In this document: piece by piece, positions 1 through 12,038 of the stretch
Position numbering within the stretch: position 1 is the stretch's first letter
How the letters are laid out: each line of letters starts with the position of its first letter
The notes under the pieces: generated by a model
Databases searched by the model: none
The model's input: the letters and a program-made list of their open reading frames with translations, nothing else
What the model was told of the DNA's origin: nothing
NCBI GenBank assembly: GCA_963971305.1
Contig: OZ020303.1
Span: 63,364,867 to 63,428,866 of the forward strand
DNA: 64,000 nucleotides
Origin: Arcuatula senhousia
Taxonomy: Eukaryota; Mollusca; Bivalvia; Mytilida; Mytilidae
Direction: 5' to 3'
Position numbers and translations under genes: made by a program

Positions 1-120
1 ACTTGGTCGCTCTGTGGGCTAAGCACTGACACGACATCAACATCCCAAGACCCTTAGTCGCCTTTTACGACAAGCTAGGCTCTGCTGCGGGCCTATTCGC
101 CACCCGGGTCCCACACGGGA
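1..120. repeat. GC-rich block at window edge, probable repeat fragment
   Basis: This block is clearly richer in G+C than the DNA that follows and ends abruptly at about 120. It contains CCTTAGTCGCCTTTTACGAC and a CACCCGGGTCCCACACGGGA end. It has no open frame of useful length. It may be the end of a SINE-like repeat that begins outside the window; I cannot name the family. Confidence 0.3.
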
Positions 121-1130
121 CAAAAAAATTACATCGCATACAGAAGTCGAGTTTTATATCATCAGTTGTTGCAATATCATTTTGAAATTTAACTTGGCTA
201 TTGTAGAAAGGTCACTTTTTCTTTAATTGCTTAAATTTTGATAATTGTTGGCAAATCAAGTGCGCATGCCATTCAGAATTATGTCAATCGGTTTGTTTGC
301 AAGACAGTACTCAAATTGCTCTCCACAGATTCAAAAGAAAAAAGAACATTGCATGCAAGATGTCAGTTTTTTAACCACAAACAAGTGGTTTTGTGCTGAC
401 TTTTTCTCTGGGAGAAAAATCCAAGGGAAATCCCCTTGTTCAAAACCCTTTTAACCGATATGCCGTCTACGGGGGAATTGCACACTTTGAGTTGAACCTG
501 ATGTTAACCACTGAAAGAGGAATTTTCGTTATGATAATGATGGTATCACAAAAAAGAAGATTTACTCGTGATTGTTAACCAAAATGTTACCGTTTCAAGC
601 ATCAGTCACCAGAATTGCAGGATATTAGCAAAGACCATCAATTTCAATGATTGTTCAAATCTGGATAAGCACAAGCGCTAGCGCCACCCGATGTTTTAAA
701 AACCCGGGTCATTGAAGCAGAAGCTATAATGTGTGTGAATATGGGAGCTTAAGCGTTTTTTAGAAACAAGGGAGAGCACGAGTTAAGTCGTGATGTAAAC
801 ATTTAGTCGGTATTACTACAGTTGGCACCATGCCTCCGTTAGCTTGTGAATTTGAATTTTGTTGATGTCACACGTAAGACTGATCATTGCACAATGACCA
901 TGCAAAATTTAATATTCGTACGACAATTTTTTGTTGAAACATAATAGTTTTTATTTCAATTGTTTTTTTAAATGTCTTTTTATGTTGCGTTTCTTTTTGA
1001 GAGAGTATATCTAAGATCCTAATATCTAGCAAAAAACAAAGAAATACACACACAAACTCTAACAAAAATATAAGTTTCATTTCCCCCTTCTGATCCTCTT
1101 ATTGCTAAACAGGTGGGGCCAAGAAGAAAT
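121..1130. other. AT-rich intergenic DNA, no feature recognised
   Basis: Only short chance frames are present. I see no splice-bounded coding similarity, RNA gene or inverted repeat. Confidence 0.5.
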
Positions 1131-2520
1131 TTATCTACCATTTTGTATCCAATATATGACAAAAAATAATTTGCAAAAACAATTTTCGAAATCAGACCAT
1201 ATATAGATAAAAAAAGTTGGATTTTTGCCCCTTTTGGGCCCCTAATTTCTCAACGAAAAAGGGAGGACCTAAAAAATCAGGCCAATGAATCATTTAATGG
1301 CAAGGAACATTATTGTAAAATTTCAAAGCAACCAGCCAACCAGAACTTAAGTTATTGTCGAAAACAAATAAAAGTTTTATTTTTAGCCATAATTTCTAAA
1401 CAAAACAAAAAAAGACAGGACATTCAAAATCAATCCCAACCTTCTTTTTTATTGTAAGTCACATTACTGTAAAGTTTCATGACATGCAATCAACCAGAAC
1501 AAAAGTTATTGTGGAAACAAATAAAAAAGTCACTTTTTTGCCCCTTTAGGGCCCCTAATTTCTAAACAGAAGTATAAAATGATCAAAAAGGGGAGGTTAA
1601 TGTCTTCAGCATATCTGTAATCACTGTATAAAATTTCAGAAAGATCTATAATTAAATTGTTTGGTTTTTGAGATTCAGATTACACAAAACATAGACTCCC
1701 ATATAACGTTACAGACTGACGGAGTGACCCGACTCCTAGACGTAAAAATATTACACATTTTGGTCCCTACATGTAATCAAGGGTACCTGCCACCTTTCAT
1801 TTTTGCCCCTATTGGCCCATTACGCATTTTTTTTCAGACAATTGATAAAAAAAAAATCAATTTTGGCCCCTGTTAGCCCCTAATTTCATAACGGAAAAAG
1901 TGGGTGCAAAATAAATCCTCCATTTTCTACCTACTACTTGACAAAAATTAAACTGCAAACATTAAATCTAAATCGGATCAGAAATAAAAAAAGTTACAAT
2001 TTTGTCCCTTTTGGTGGTCTCTTATTTCTAAATAAAAAAGAGGGGATAATCAAAATCAATCCCATATATGATTTAAGGGTAAGGACTATCACTGTCAAAT
2101 TTCATAGCAATTGGACAACCAGAACTAAAGTTATTGTAGGAACAAATGAAGTATTTGAATTTTTTGTCCTTTTCGGGCTCCTAACTTCTAAACCAACAAA
2201 GGTGGGACCCCAAAATCAATCCCTTTCAACTTTTTATGACATTAAACTTTATTGTAAAATTTCACAGCATTTGGTTACCCAGAACAAAAGTTATTGTTGG
2301 AACAAACAAAAAAAAGGAATATTTTTGATCCCTAATTTCTAAACTAAAAAAGGGGACCCCCAATATCAATTCCATCCATCCTTTCAAGGTACGGAGCATC
2401 ATTGTCAAATTTCATAGCAATCGGATAACTAAAAGTAAAGTTATTGTACCAACACGAAAAGTCAAAAGACGACGACGACGACAGCATCACGTCTGAATGT
2501 TTTGGGGGTCGTATAAAAAA
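1131..2520 (+). repeat. Tandem field of ~145-bp units (GGCCCCTAATTTCT type), module 1
   Basis: The phrase 'cccctaatttct' or a close variant recurs near 1238, 1386, 1551, 1873, 2020, 2186 and 2326, usually 140-165 bp apart. Within each unit the order is constant: AAAAAGT, a GCCCCTTTTGG phrase, CTAATTTCTAAAC, an AAAAGGGGACC phrase, AATCAATCCCA, then AAATTTCATAGCAA and AAAGTTATTGT. The module ends with a GAC-rich tract near 2470 followed by GGTCGTATAAAAAA. No coding frame survives across units, so this is a satellite-like field, not a gene. Confidence 0.85.
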
Positions 2521-2644
2521 GTTTGGATTTTGGCCCCTTTTGGTCCCTAATGGTCCCTAATATTTTACGGAAAAAGGGGATTAGCAAAACTTTATCCTCC
2601 ATTTTGTATCCACTACTCGACAAAACTTAACCTGCATTTTTTTT

Positions 2645-2825
2645 TCAAAATGGGACAAAAAATAATAAAAAGCTTCGCCGAGCGCAGCATGATACGACCG
2701 CAACATGTTGAACCCTGTACGTTTTAGGCCTAATATGGATAGTCTATTGTTCTGGACACATGCAGCCCATGGTGGACTGACAAAGGTTTTGGACACATGC
2801 TTCTCTGATGGACTTTCAACCCAGG
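2645..2825 (+). repeat. GCCGAGCGCAGCATGATACGACC repeat, copy 1
   Basis: The segment runs from AATAAAAAGC through GCCGAGCGCAGCATGATACG, then AACCCTGTACGTT, GGCCTAATATGGATAG and GCCCATGGTGGACT. The same order of phrases returns at 4861-5040. It interrupts the unit field and looks like a separate repeat inserted or captured within it. Confidence 0.7.
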
Positions 2826-3660
2826 GGCTAAAAATATAAATTTTGAATGTTGTATTCTACTCTTTAAAAGAATAATGTTTGGGGAAAAAATTAAAAATCG
2901 AACCAGATTTTTTTTTAAATTATGATTACAGCCCAAAAAATTTATTCTTAAATTTAGAATCGCTACCTGACAAGAATAAATTTGCAAAAAATTTTTTCAA
3001 AATCGGGCCACAAATAAAATAGCCCCATTTGGCCCCTAATTATGTAATAGGGGGAAAAAGGGGGGGTCGCAAAAATTAATGCTTAATTTTGTATTCGCTA
3101 TTTGACAAGAACAAACATGCAAAAAAAATTTTCAAAATCGGACCAGAAATAAAAAAAGTTTCAAAATCGGCCCCATTTGACCCCTAATTACGTAATAAGG
3201 GGAAAAAGGGGGGGGGGGCGCAAAAATTAATTCTTAATTTTGTATCCGCTATTTGACAAGAACAAACATGCAAAAAAAAATTTCAAAATCGGACCAGAAA
3301 TAAAAAAGTTTCAATTTCGGCCCCTTTTGGCCCCTTATTACGTAACATGTGAAAAAGGGGTGGGGGTCGCAAAAATAAATTCTCAAATTTGGATTCGCTA
3401 CTTGACAAAAATAAACTTGCAAAAAAAAATTTCAAAATGGGACCACATATAAAAAAGTTTCGATTTTGGCCCCATTTGGCCCCTAATTACGTAATAGGGG
3501 GAAAAAGGGGGGCCGCAAAATTAATTCTAAATTTTGTATCCGCTATTTGACAAGAACAAACATGTAAAAAAAATTTTCAAAATCGGACCACAAATAAAAA
3601 AGTTTTTATTTTGGCCCCTTTTGGCCCCTAATTACACAACGGAGAAAAAGGGGGCGCAAA
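2826..3660 (+). repeat. Tandem field of ~150-bp units, ACGTAAT subtype
   Basis: Five or so consecutive units carry the order TTTTGTATCCGCTATTTGACAA, AACAAACATGCAAAAAAAA, TTTCAAAATCGGACCA, AAATAAAAAAGTTT, GGCCCC and CTAATTACGTAAT, followed by a run of G (AAAAAGGGGGGG). They are more alike than the units of module 1, which suggests later local amplification. The G runs vary in length between units. Confidence 0.8.
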
Positions 3661-4172
3661 AATTCATCAGGTTCATTCTTTTATTGTAAGAAACATTCTT
3701 GACAAATTTCACAGCAATAGGCCAACTAGGACCAAAGTTATGGTGGAAACAAGTAAAATATTTGAATTTTTTTCCCCTTTTGGGCCCCTAATTTCGAAAC
3801 AAAAAAAGGGGGGACCCCCAAAATCAATCCCATTCATCCTTGTATGGTAAGGAACATCACTGTCAAATTTCATAGCAATTGGATAACTAGAACTAAAGTT
3901 ATTGTGGAAACAAACAAAAAAGTAGTATTTTTGGCCCTTTTTTGGCCCCTAATTTCTAAACGAAAAATGGGGGGACCCCCAAAATCAATCCCATGCAACC
4001 TTTTATGGTACGGAACATCATTGTAAAGTTTCATAGCAATCAGACAACTGGAACTAAAGTTATTGTGGAAACACTAAAAAGTTAACAGACACCGACGACA
4101 ACGACGACGACGACAACGACGACGACAGCATCATACCATAATACGTCCGCAAATTTTTTGCGGTCGTATAAA
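3661..4172 (+). repeat. End of module 2: ~145-bp units closed by a GAC/AAC tract and palindrome
   Basis: Two and a half units of the CTAATTTCTAAAC type lead into a GAC/AAC trinucleotide tract at about 4085-4130. A palindrome follows at once, and GTCGTATAAAAAGT then starts the next module. Confidence 0.75.
4142..4168. repeat. Palindrome at module boundary
   Basis: TACGTCCGCAAA and TTTGCGGTCGTA face each other across three bases and are complementary except at one position. The same structure closes the last module at 6147-6173. Weaker forms lie near 4440-4470 and 4838-4855. Confidence 0.8.
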
Positions 4173-4860
4173 AAGTTGCATTTTTTGCCCCTTTTTGGGC
4201 ACGTTATTCTTAAATGAAAAAGGGGCAACCCAAAAATCATTCCCATGTATAGTTTAATGATAAGGCATATCTTTGTCATTTTTCATAGCAATAAGGTGGG
4301 CCCACAATCAATCCCATCCATCCTTTTAAGGAAAGGAACATCAATGTCAAATTTCATAGCAATCGGATAACTGGAACTAAAGTTATCGTGGTTACACTAA
4401 AGTTTTAACAGACAACGCGGACGCAGACGACATGATCATTACCATTATACGTCCGCAATTTTTGTCTGGTCGTATAAAAAGTTGATTTTTGGGGTGTCGC
4501 CCAACTTTGACCCCCAGTGGTGCAAAATACATAAAAAAAACAGTTGTCAGATTTAGTTGACATAATTTATTGAGGAATACAATAAGAAAGAATGATCAAA
4601 ATCGGATGAAAAATAAGCATTTTACAAAAGTTTTGTGAATACACCCATTTTGCCTTTTTTTCTAAAACGGGACGGGTCAGGAATCCCAAATGTTAACAAC
4701 CTTCCTTCCTAGTGGTTATAAACATCATATGAAAATTTCATGAAACATTTGATCAACAATTACTCAAGCTATTGCATGGAAACCAAAGTGTCCAGAGACA
4801 ACAACAACGATGACGACATCTCCATAACATAATGCGATCGCAAAATAAATTACATTCGTA
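4173..4860 (+). repeat. Modules 3 and 4 of the repeat field
   Basis: Two short modules each begin with (G)TCGTATAAAAAGT and end with a GAC/AAC tract near 4410 and 4800, then a degenerate palindrome. Between these ends lie one or two units of the field. Confidence 0.7.
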
Positions 4861-5040
4861 TAATAAAAAGCTATGCCGAGCGCAGCATGATACGACCCCA
4901 ACAAGTTTAACCCTGTACGTTGGAGGCCTAATATGGATAGTCCATTGCTTTGGTCACATGAAGCCCATGGTGGACTTACAAAGCTTTTTGACACATGCAT
5001 CCTGTGGTGGACTTAAAAATGCATTTTTGACATATATATT
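4861..5040 (+). repeat. GCCGAGCGCAGCATGATACGACC repeat, copy 2
   Basis: This is the second copy of the segment at 2645-2825, in the same orientation, with GCCGAGCGCAGCATGATACG, AACCCTGTACGTT and GGCCTAATATGGATAG conserved. It starts directly after a module boundary. Confidence 0.7.
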
Positions 5041-6180
5041 TACATCAACATCTAATACAAAAAGCCTTATTTATATACATGTAATAACTACAACTTAATT
5101 TTAAGTATAAAACTATTTGCCTTGACAAACTTTTAAAATTGGTGTTTTTGGCCCCTTTGACCCCTAATTTCTCGAAAACGGTAAGAGATATTGCAAATCT
5201 GATTGAATAGGGCAGCCAGGGATTTTTACAAGAATTCCAATGAAAAAAAGATTTTGAAAATTGGACCAAAAATAAAAAAGTTGATTTTATGGGCGTGGCC
5301 TGTCTTTAGTCCCCTGTAGCAATGTAATGGTGAAAAACATATCAAAATCATTGACACATTTAGTAGACAGAATTTTATGCCCACTTCAACAATAAAAGAA
5401 TTTTCAAAATTGAATAAATAATGAACATTCTACAACAGTTTTGTCAATACACCCGTTTTAGCCCCTTTGGCCCTTTTTTTCTAAAACAGTAGGGGCCACA
5501 AACCCCAAATACAAAACCAACATTCCTTTAGTGGATATAATCATCATATTTAAACCTCATAACAATTGGCTGGCCCACTACAACTTAATATTGGTAAAAA
5601 ACTATTTGCCTGGACAAACTTTTATAAATGGCATTTTTGGCCCCTTTGACCCTTAATTTCTCGAAAACGGTATGAGATATTGCAAATCTGATTGAAAAAT
5701 GCAGGCAGGGATTTTTACAAGGATTCCAATGAAAAAAAGATTTTGAAAATCGGACCACAAATAAAAAAGTTGATTTTTTGGGTGTGGCCCCTTTTTGACC
5801 CCTTATAGCAATGTAACGGTACAAGATACATCAAAGGTGTTGTTACATTTTGTTAACAGAATTTATTGAGGAATACAATAAAAAAAGAATGATTAAAATC
5901 AGATGAAAATTTAACATTCTACAGACGTTTTGTCAATACACCCGTTTTAGCCCCTTTTGGCCCTTTTTCTAAAACGGTAGGGGCCAGTAACCCCAAATGC
6001 AATACCAACCTTCCTTTAGTGGTTATAAAGACCATATCAAAATTTTATAACAATTGGTTAACTACAACTAAAGTTATCAAACGGAAACCAAAGTGTCTAC
6101 AGACGACGACAACGACGACAATGACAACGACATCGCCATAACATAATACGATCGCAAAAAATTTGCGGTCGTATAAAAAC
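5041..6180 (+). repeat. Module 5: two ~489-bp units
   Basis: AACTATTTGCC occurs at 5111 and at 5600, 489 bp apart. The intervening order (CTCGAAAACGGTA, AGATATTGCAAATCTGATTG, TTTTTACAAG, ATTCCAATGAAAAAAAG, then CACCCGTTTTAGCCCC) is repeated after each. The second unit ends in a GACGACAACGACG tract at about 6100 and the palindrome at 6147-6173. Confidence 0.8.
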
Positions 6181-7177
6181 CGAACCACCTTAATAATAAA
6201 AGTAAATATTGATCGTCTTTAAGATTTATAAAACAGCTGGGGATCCAGGGGGTGTTCCAGTGGTTGAACCCCCCCCTTTCCTCCGAAAATTTCTTTAATA
6301 TCGTGTGGATTTTTGACAAAACTGGACTAGAACTGGACATCCCCTTTTAGCCAAAGTCCACTGAAAGCGGACCCCCCTTTCGAAAATTTCTGGATCCGCC
6401 CTTGTTCAAGAGTAAAAATAATTCAAAAATGTACTTACCTTATCGTGCATATAAATCCTTAAATTCTTCAAGTCGGTGTCGAACAATTATCCCCCAGATT
6501 CAATCAGCCGAGATGAAATGTGGACAAAACTCCATCGCAAACTGATTTTAACTGGGGGTCCTCGGGAGATCCATTCCTCACCACTTAGCACAATATATGT
6601 GACAGCGTGGTCGCTATGAGAAACTTCACCCCCAAAGACCAAAAAAAAAGAAAAAGAAAAAAAGTTTGTTTAGGGTAACTTAAAAGTTACCCATAACGAA
6701 GTAAGCTAATGTCGTCTCTGCCTGCGTTTATGTTTCATGGTACGAAGTAAGCGATGAGCTACCCCAAAACCACAGTTGAAGCTGTAGTTTAGTCAGGGTT
6801 CTGAAGCTTTAACGACGTGAAAACCTTTATATATGTCCCTTGGATGATTACGTTAGCAAAATTTTCGCTGACAAAACTATTTCAATCGGTTGAGAAATAC
6901 CTTTTCTGTTTATGTTAGCATGCATAACGGTTAAATATAGATATTGGTCACACGGGTATTGATAGTCATTTAAATTTGATTAGATCTTACATGGTTTCAT
7001 ATATACACACGTCAATAGATCAATATTACTTCAGTATTGCTAATTATAATCCCACTCTTAAGAGAAGGGGCTATATTGTAATCACCTTGTCTGTCTGTCC
7101 GTATGTCCGGTACAAACTTATTAACCCATTTCTCGTCTTCTACTGAAGGAATTGATTTTAAATTTTACACACAGCTT
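6181..7177. other. Intergenic DNA with repeat scraps
   Basis: No gene was recognised. The stretch 6230-6400 has a C-run block and GAAAATTTCTGGATCCGCCC, which looks like a dispersed repeat. An A/AAG-rich tract lies at 6640-6665. CTTGTCTGTCTGTCCGTATG at about 7087-7106 precedes the tandem duplication. Confidence 0.4.
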
Positions 7178-8345
7178 CAGCATGATGAGTTGTACCGAGC
7201 TTTATCATGGTGAGTTGTACCGTGTCTTCCCTTTCCAGGCTAGTGGGATATCTACTTTCCTACTTTTTGAACAAACTTGGACTTTTTAAAGGGTTAAAAA
7301 TATACAATTTATCCTTACATATTTCTTCTGAAAAGGATCAATTTCAAATTGGGTATACTGCTTTAATACAAATATGTTGTAACGTGCATAGTCGGACTTC
7401 CAAATGATCGAATGGGGTATCTTTGAACGACTAACACTTCAAGTTTGTTAATCAAAAACCTAACCGGGTGCTATTATCTGCTTCAATAAAATTATGATCG
7501 TAACTGCATGTAGCTATCGCTTAACACATTTTTGAAAACTTTAATAACAAAAATCATAAATTGGAATTAACAATGTTTAAAATTTGGTAGTCTTTTACAG
7601 ACGAAATCAGATTTTCCGTTTGAAACTTAATTGAAGTTTTTTATTCTATTTTTTTTTTTTAAGTCTAAATTTAACACACAGAATGAATTTGTTCCCATAG
7701 TCGTTGTGGCATACACTACTATTAATTAAGCGATATAATGTATATGGAAAAAAAACCCATCAGCATGATGAGTTGTACCGAGCTTCAGCATGGTGAGTTG
7801 TACAATGTACCGTGTCTCCCCTTTCCAGGCTAGTCGGGTATCTACTTTCCTACTTTTTGAACAAACTTGGACTTTTTAAAGGGTAAAAAATATACAATTT
7901 ATCGTTACATATTTCTTCTGAAAAGGATCAATTTCAAATTGGGTATACTGCTTTAATACAAATATGTTGTAACGTGCATAGTCGGACTTCGAAATGATCG
8001 AATGGGGGTATCTTTGAACGACTAACACTTCAAGTTTGTTAATCAAAAACCTAACCGGGTGCTATTATCTGCTTCAATAAAATTATGATCGTAACTGCAT
8101 ATAGCTATCGCTTAACACATTTTTGAAAACTTTAATAACAAAAATCATAAATTGGAATTAACAGTGTTTAAAATTTGGTAGTCTTTTACAGACGAAATCA
8201 GATTTTCCGTTTGAAACTTAATTGAAGTTTTTTATTCTATTTTTTTTTTAAGTCTAAATTTAACACACAGAATGAATTTGTTCCCATAGTCGTTGTGGCA
8301 TACACTACTATTAATTAAGCGATATAATGTATATGGGAAAAAAAA
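7178..8345. repeat. Direct tandem duplication, period 583 bp
   Basis: CAGCATGATGAGTTGTACC starts at 7178 and again at 7761. The two following blocks are almost identical to their shared end GATATAATGTATATGG before 7760 and 8340. Differences are a few substitutions, a changed T-run length and a short insertion (TGTACAA) at the start of copy 2. Neither copy has a convincing coding frame. The high identity points to a recent duplication. Confidence 0.92.
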
Positions 8346-8630
8346 CTCAGTAGTTCCTGCTTGATACAGCACACCCGTCGGGTTGCCAACAATCAATTCG
8401 GTGTGCAAAATCCGGTCAAGTAAGACAAAACAAAGCCCTTTGACAAACCGACATCTGCACTCATCTGAGAGATCGAGATCCAATATTTGACTATAAGCGC
8501 AAGATGATTTCCGTATTTTTATTTTAGTATAGACAGCAACTGAGGAGCAATATAACCCTGTGTGAGCAATTTTTGTGTCATACGTGACGATCTGCTAAGG
8601 GAATCGATGTAAGTCGGACATTTTAATGCC
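8346..8630 (-). mobile_element. Naiad family-1 fragment (RT C-terminus and start of 3' region)
   Basis: The minus strand matches the end of the reverse transcriptase frame and the following noncoding part of the element at 44491-47757. ATAACCCTGTGTGAGCAA and CTGCACTCATCTGAGAGAT are shared with the tandem copies. The frame is broken by substitutions and gaps, so it is a dead 5'-truncated piece. Confidence 0.75.
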
Positions 8631-8838
8631 CCGTTGGTAACTCTGTGATTCCTTCATTTGTTCTTTATACACCCTAAAATGCTAAAATTTAGGAAATCTA
8701 CTTAATAATAAAAAAAAATTGGTTACTTATTCCCTAATCCCTATCTCTTATTTGAAAAATTGAAAACTAAAAAAAAACTGTTATTATTAATACCTATTTC
8801 CCATTTGCCGCACAGGGTTTTGTTTTATCCTTTTTTTT

Positions 8839-8985
8839 CGGATTTGACACCCTGAATCGACCATAAGCAACGTGATTGGTGTGCTATAACATGCAAATGA
8901 TTATTCTTGCGGAGCCAGTTGACTTCACTCTCGTTTTAAGTTGAGTTCGCGATGGTGATTGATTTCAATCTGATTGAATATAGAT
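8839..8985 (+). mobile_element. Naiad family-1 3' tail fragment
   Basis: GATTTGACACCCTGAAT, GGTGTGCTATAACA, GGAGCC, GACTTCACTCTCGTT and TGAGTTCGCG follow the order seen downstream of the family-1 RT stop codon at 41040-41170. The piece is diverged and short. Confidence 0.65.
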
Positions 8986-9169
8986 CTATTATTTGGCCCT
9001 TACTGTCTCTGTATAGAAGCTATAGATCTGAAGACACACAATTTTATTTTCTATTCTTGTGACTTTTTGGATAACTATGAATTTATCCTAAGAATAATGC
9101 ATCGAAGATCTTGAAAGCTGCAATCTGATTTATAAATTCAAATGGTCATCAGAACAAAAAGTAGAATGG

Positions 9170-9425
9170 GATTTCTTTGGAACTGCTTACTTTTCCGGAG
9201 CACCTGAGTTCACTTTCGATACGACTTGAGTTCGCGTTGTTGATTGATATTCAGTTATGTTATTTTGTGTTTCCATGTTTTACATGTTGTCTGTTTTTGT
9301 CCCGTTCTTGTGGGTGGTTACTGGTTTTGTCTCTGCCCTTTCGGACTTTTGACATTCGGACACCCCATTGGTACCTCTGCTTCTTTGAACAGATCTGCCA
9401 TGCCAGTGACAGTAGGGAACAATTG
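9170..9425 (+). mobile_element. Naiad family-1 3' tail fragment
   Basis: It begins GGAACTGCTTACTTTTCCGG and runs through GAGTTCACTTTCG, TGAGTTCGCGTTGTTGATT, GCCCTTTCGGACTTTTGACA and CCCATTGGTACCTCTGCTTC, the full order of the family-1 3' region. Short frames inside it are noncoding shadows. Confidence 0.8.
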
Positions 9426-9949
9426 ATAAATCTGATTTTAATCAGATTGGATTGTTATTAGAGTTGTTTTGTGCGTTTTAAGTTGTATGTTCCCTCATGC
9501 TGTTATCGTTCATGTTAACTGCTTTTGTCTTGGCCTTGATGGTAGAATTTGCATATTTACACAAGTGAAATGCATCGTATATGAGTAAAGTATAATAGCG
9601 TTGAAATCTTTTTAATATGTATATAACATTAACATCGGAGGGGGTTGCATTGGGTTCGATCGCAAAAAAAAGTGATGAAAAACTATCTAGGTTTGCACCA
9701 AAACCCACGAAAATGGATCCAGATGTAGAAAATTTTCTCCAGCAGGGAGGGGGTATCCCCCCACAAGACCCTTCCCCGCAACCCCCTTTTCAGAAACCTG
9801 GCGACGGCCCTGAAAATTAATGAATAACTGCAGTAACATGAGTAATGCCACTTTTATTAATCACAAATAGCATGGATGCAATGATTAACATGCATACATT
9901 GGTTCGGATTTATTTAAAAAGCTTTAAGTTTTTATCATACCGGTATCTT
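9426..9949. other. Intergenic DNA, no feature recognised
   Basis: A 67-codon frame at 9617-9820 ends in a proline-rich stretch (PPQDPSPQPP). It has no supporting context, so I do not call it a gene. Confidence 0.4.
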
Positions 9950-10365
9950 AAAGGAGTACAGGCCTGATTTTTTTTGTAATTAAAGGTTCTTTAGAATAGA
10001 TAATTTGAAACGAATGGCTCAAAAAAGCTAGACTTTATGAAACAGTTTTCAAAAACATGTAGCCGTTTTCAAGATATATATGTTTTCCGAAGGAATTCAT
10101 TTCACGGGGGATACAATTGAATGTTACATAAGCACCTTAAATATGGCGGGAAAAAACTTCTCTAGATTTTTTATAGGAATTACATATGTACATTGAAAAT
10201 TTTTCTTCTGTTTTAACATAGAAATTATAATTAGAATTGGTTGAAATTTTTAAAAGATGTTTATTAGGACCTTCTCTAACTAGTTCCTAGCAAATATAAG
10301 AAAAACATGTTGGAAAATTTTTAAGGCATTTGAATGTTAAATTTCTGTACTCCCTTCATCTATTT
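9950..10365. repeat. Possible miniature inverted-repeat element
   Basis: AAGGAGTACAG near 9951 faces CTGTACTCCCTT near 10345. These are short, imperfect inverted ends about 400 bp apart, with AT-rich noncoding DNA between. Target-site duplication is not clear, so the call is weak. Confidence 0.35.
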
Positions 10366-11267
10366 TGATTCATAAAGTTTAAAGTCCATTCTTTCGAGTT
10401 GATGCTAATACACAATGCAAGATATTTTAATGTTCATATACCTTTTTAATTTTTACAGTATAGAATTAATACACTTTTATTATAAAGCCTGGTAACTCAA
10501 AAATAAACAAATCAGAACAAAATAAGTAAGGGAAACGTAGAACATATTATGTTAAGATAAAAGACACTTGAAATATGTCATTTTTTATGCTTATTTTGTT
10601 ATTTTTAATGACCAGCGACAACGTAGACCATGGATTTCTCAACTGATTTATAACCATTTTATAGTGCAAATTAAAGTTCATAAACAATAACTGTGGTCTA
10701 AGTAGTCGCTGGCATCTAAAAATTGAAAATATTACCCAAATATTGTCCATTTTCCGCGAATTTGAAAGAAATCGTACATATTCACCATGTTTTGACAAGC
10801 AATTTCAAATAATAAACATGAAAAATTCTGATAAATTTAGTTGTTTTATCTTCTTCATTCATTTGACTTAATAAATAACAAAAGGACTTTTCTCTAGATC
10901 AGTTTTCTATTTTTCAGTTTTAGAGGGGGCCAAATACGAGCTTTACCGTACCTTGTCCTTTGGTTTTGAAAAATATTTAGATATAGTGAGTGGTTGAGAA
11001 ATATTCAGATAGTCAAGAGATTTTGAAATCCCAGCGTAAAATGTCATCACATCATTTACATATAAAAAAGAATAGATACCAGGGTGTCGACAATTTGCTG
11101 TACAACAAATATGACTCTGGCGAGGTTGCAAATGATTTGTTTTTAAATGCTCTTATTCTTAAACAAAATTGTTACAGAGCATTTAGCTAATTCTAACGCA
11201 TTTGAATTACAAGCAGTTACTTCTGTTAACGACAAGGTGTTAACCCAATTATCAATTTTCAATATTT
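10366..11267. other. AT-rich intergenic DNA, no feature recognised
   Basis: Nothing beyond short chance frames was seen on either strand. Confidence 0.45.
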
Positions 11268-11273
11268 TCAGTA

Positions 11274-11325
11274 GAGCGCCTCTGGTGAGTCTTGAATAGA
11301 GGAAACACGCGTCAGACGTAGCAAA
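11274..11325 (+). ncRNA. Hammerhead-ribozyme remnant (copy 1, decayed)
   Basis: The order GCGCCT, CTGGTGAGTC, TTGAATA, GAGGAAAC, ACGCG, TCAGACGTAGC matches the layout stem I, CTGATGA core, stem II, GAAA core, minimal stem III, cleavage TC, stem I. Both core motifs are mutated (CTGGTGA, GGAAAC in an altered stem II), so activity is unlikely. The downstream AGAACTTTGTTGTAATTT is shared with the other copies. Confidence 0.5.
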
Positions 11326-11350
11326 CATTATTATATAGAACTTTGTTGTA

Positions 11351-12038
11351 ATTTGTATTTATTCCACTAGGTAGCGTGGAGGCTTACGTAGATATTCTTC
11401 ACTAGGCACACCACTAAAATTGTGAATAATAACGTACTACTTTTTACAAAAGGTCTTGATGCTCTGCACTTAACGCGGGGTGGAAAATGCTTTCTAACGA
11501 AATGTTACAAAGAACATATCCATACAAGCGCCATCCCTCTTCATTTGTTGTAGGTTCTTAATGTCTACCTCAACAGACTCAAATATTTGTTATCTTGCAA
11601 TTCTACATCAGTCATGAGATTGTGCACCCTTGCCGACGAAACGTGGCTGGAGTATATCCATAAACATCGTCTCTGCATGACTATTTTAGAATTGTCACAA
11701 CAATAAATACACTTAATTCTCTAATAATCAGGCGACAGACTCCAATTTTCTCATTTTCTTCATATGTAACGGACATAATGCCCAATCTTGCAACATTTGG
11801 GACGGACGGACAAATCCAAACACCATATGCCACCTACTTTCGTAGATGGAGCATTGAGATACCCCGCGAGATTCATACATTAGCCATTATGTAACAAAGC
11901 TCTTTTGCTAGAACAATTCTGCGAAGTAAACGAATCCCACTTGTATTCCATGTAAGAGCCTTCGTAATACTATGATTGGTCATTAAATAAATATTTTATC
12001 TTATCTGTACATTTCAACATATAATGCATCAGGAAAGA
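11351..12038. other. Region downstream of receptor copy A, no gene recognised
   Basis: GACGAAACGTGGCTGG at about 11636 faintly recalls the 3' half of the hammerhead repeats, but no matching 5' core precedes it. Otherwise this is AT-rich noncoding DNA. Confidence 0.4.

Noticed and set aside
1938..2342. 134-codon open frame in the repeat field
   Set aside because: It spans repeat units, is Lys/Asn/Phe-rich from A/T runs and is not preserved in neighbouring units.
11630..11660. GACGAAACGTGGCTGG as a sixth hammerhead
   Set aside because: No CTGATGA-like core or stem II partner lies within the required distance upstream.
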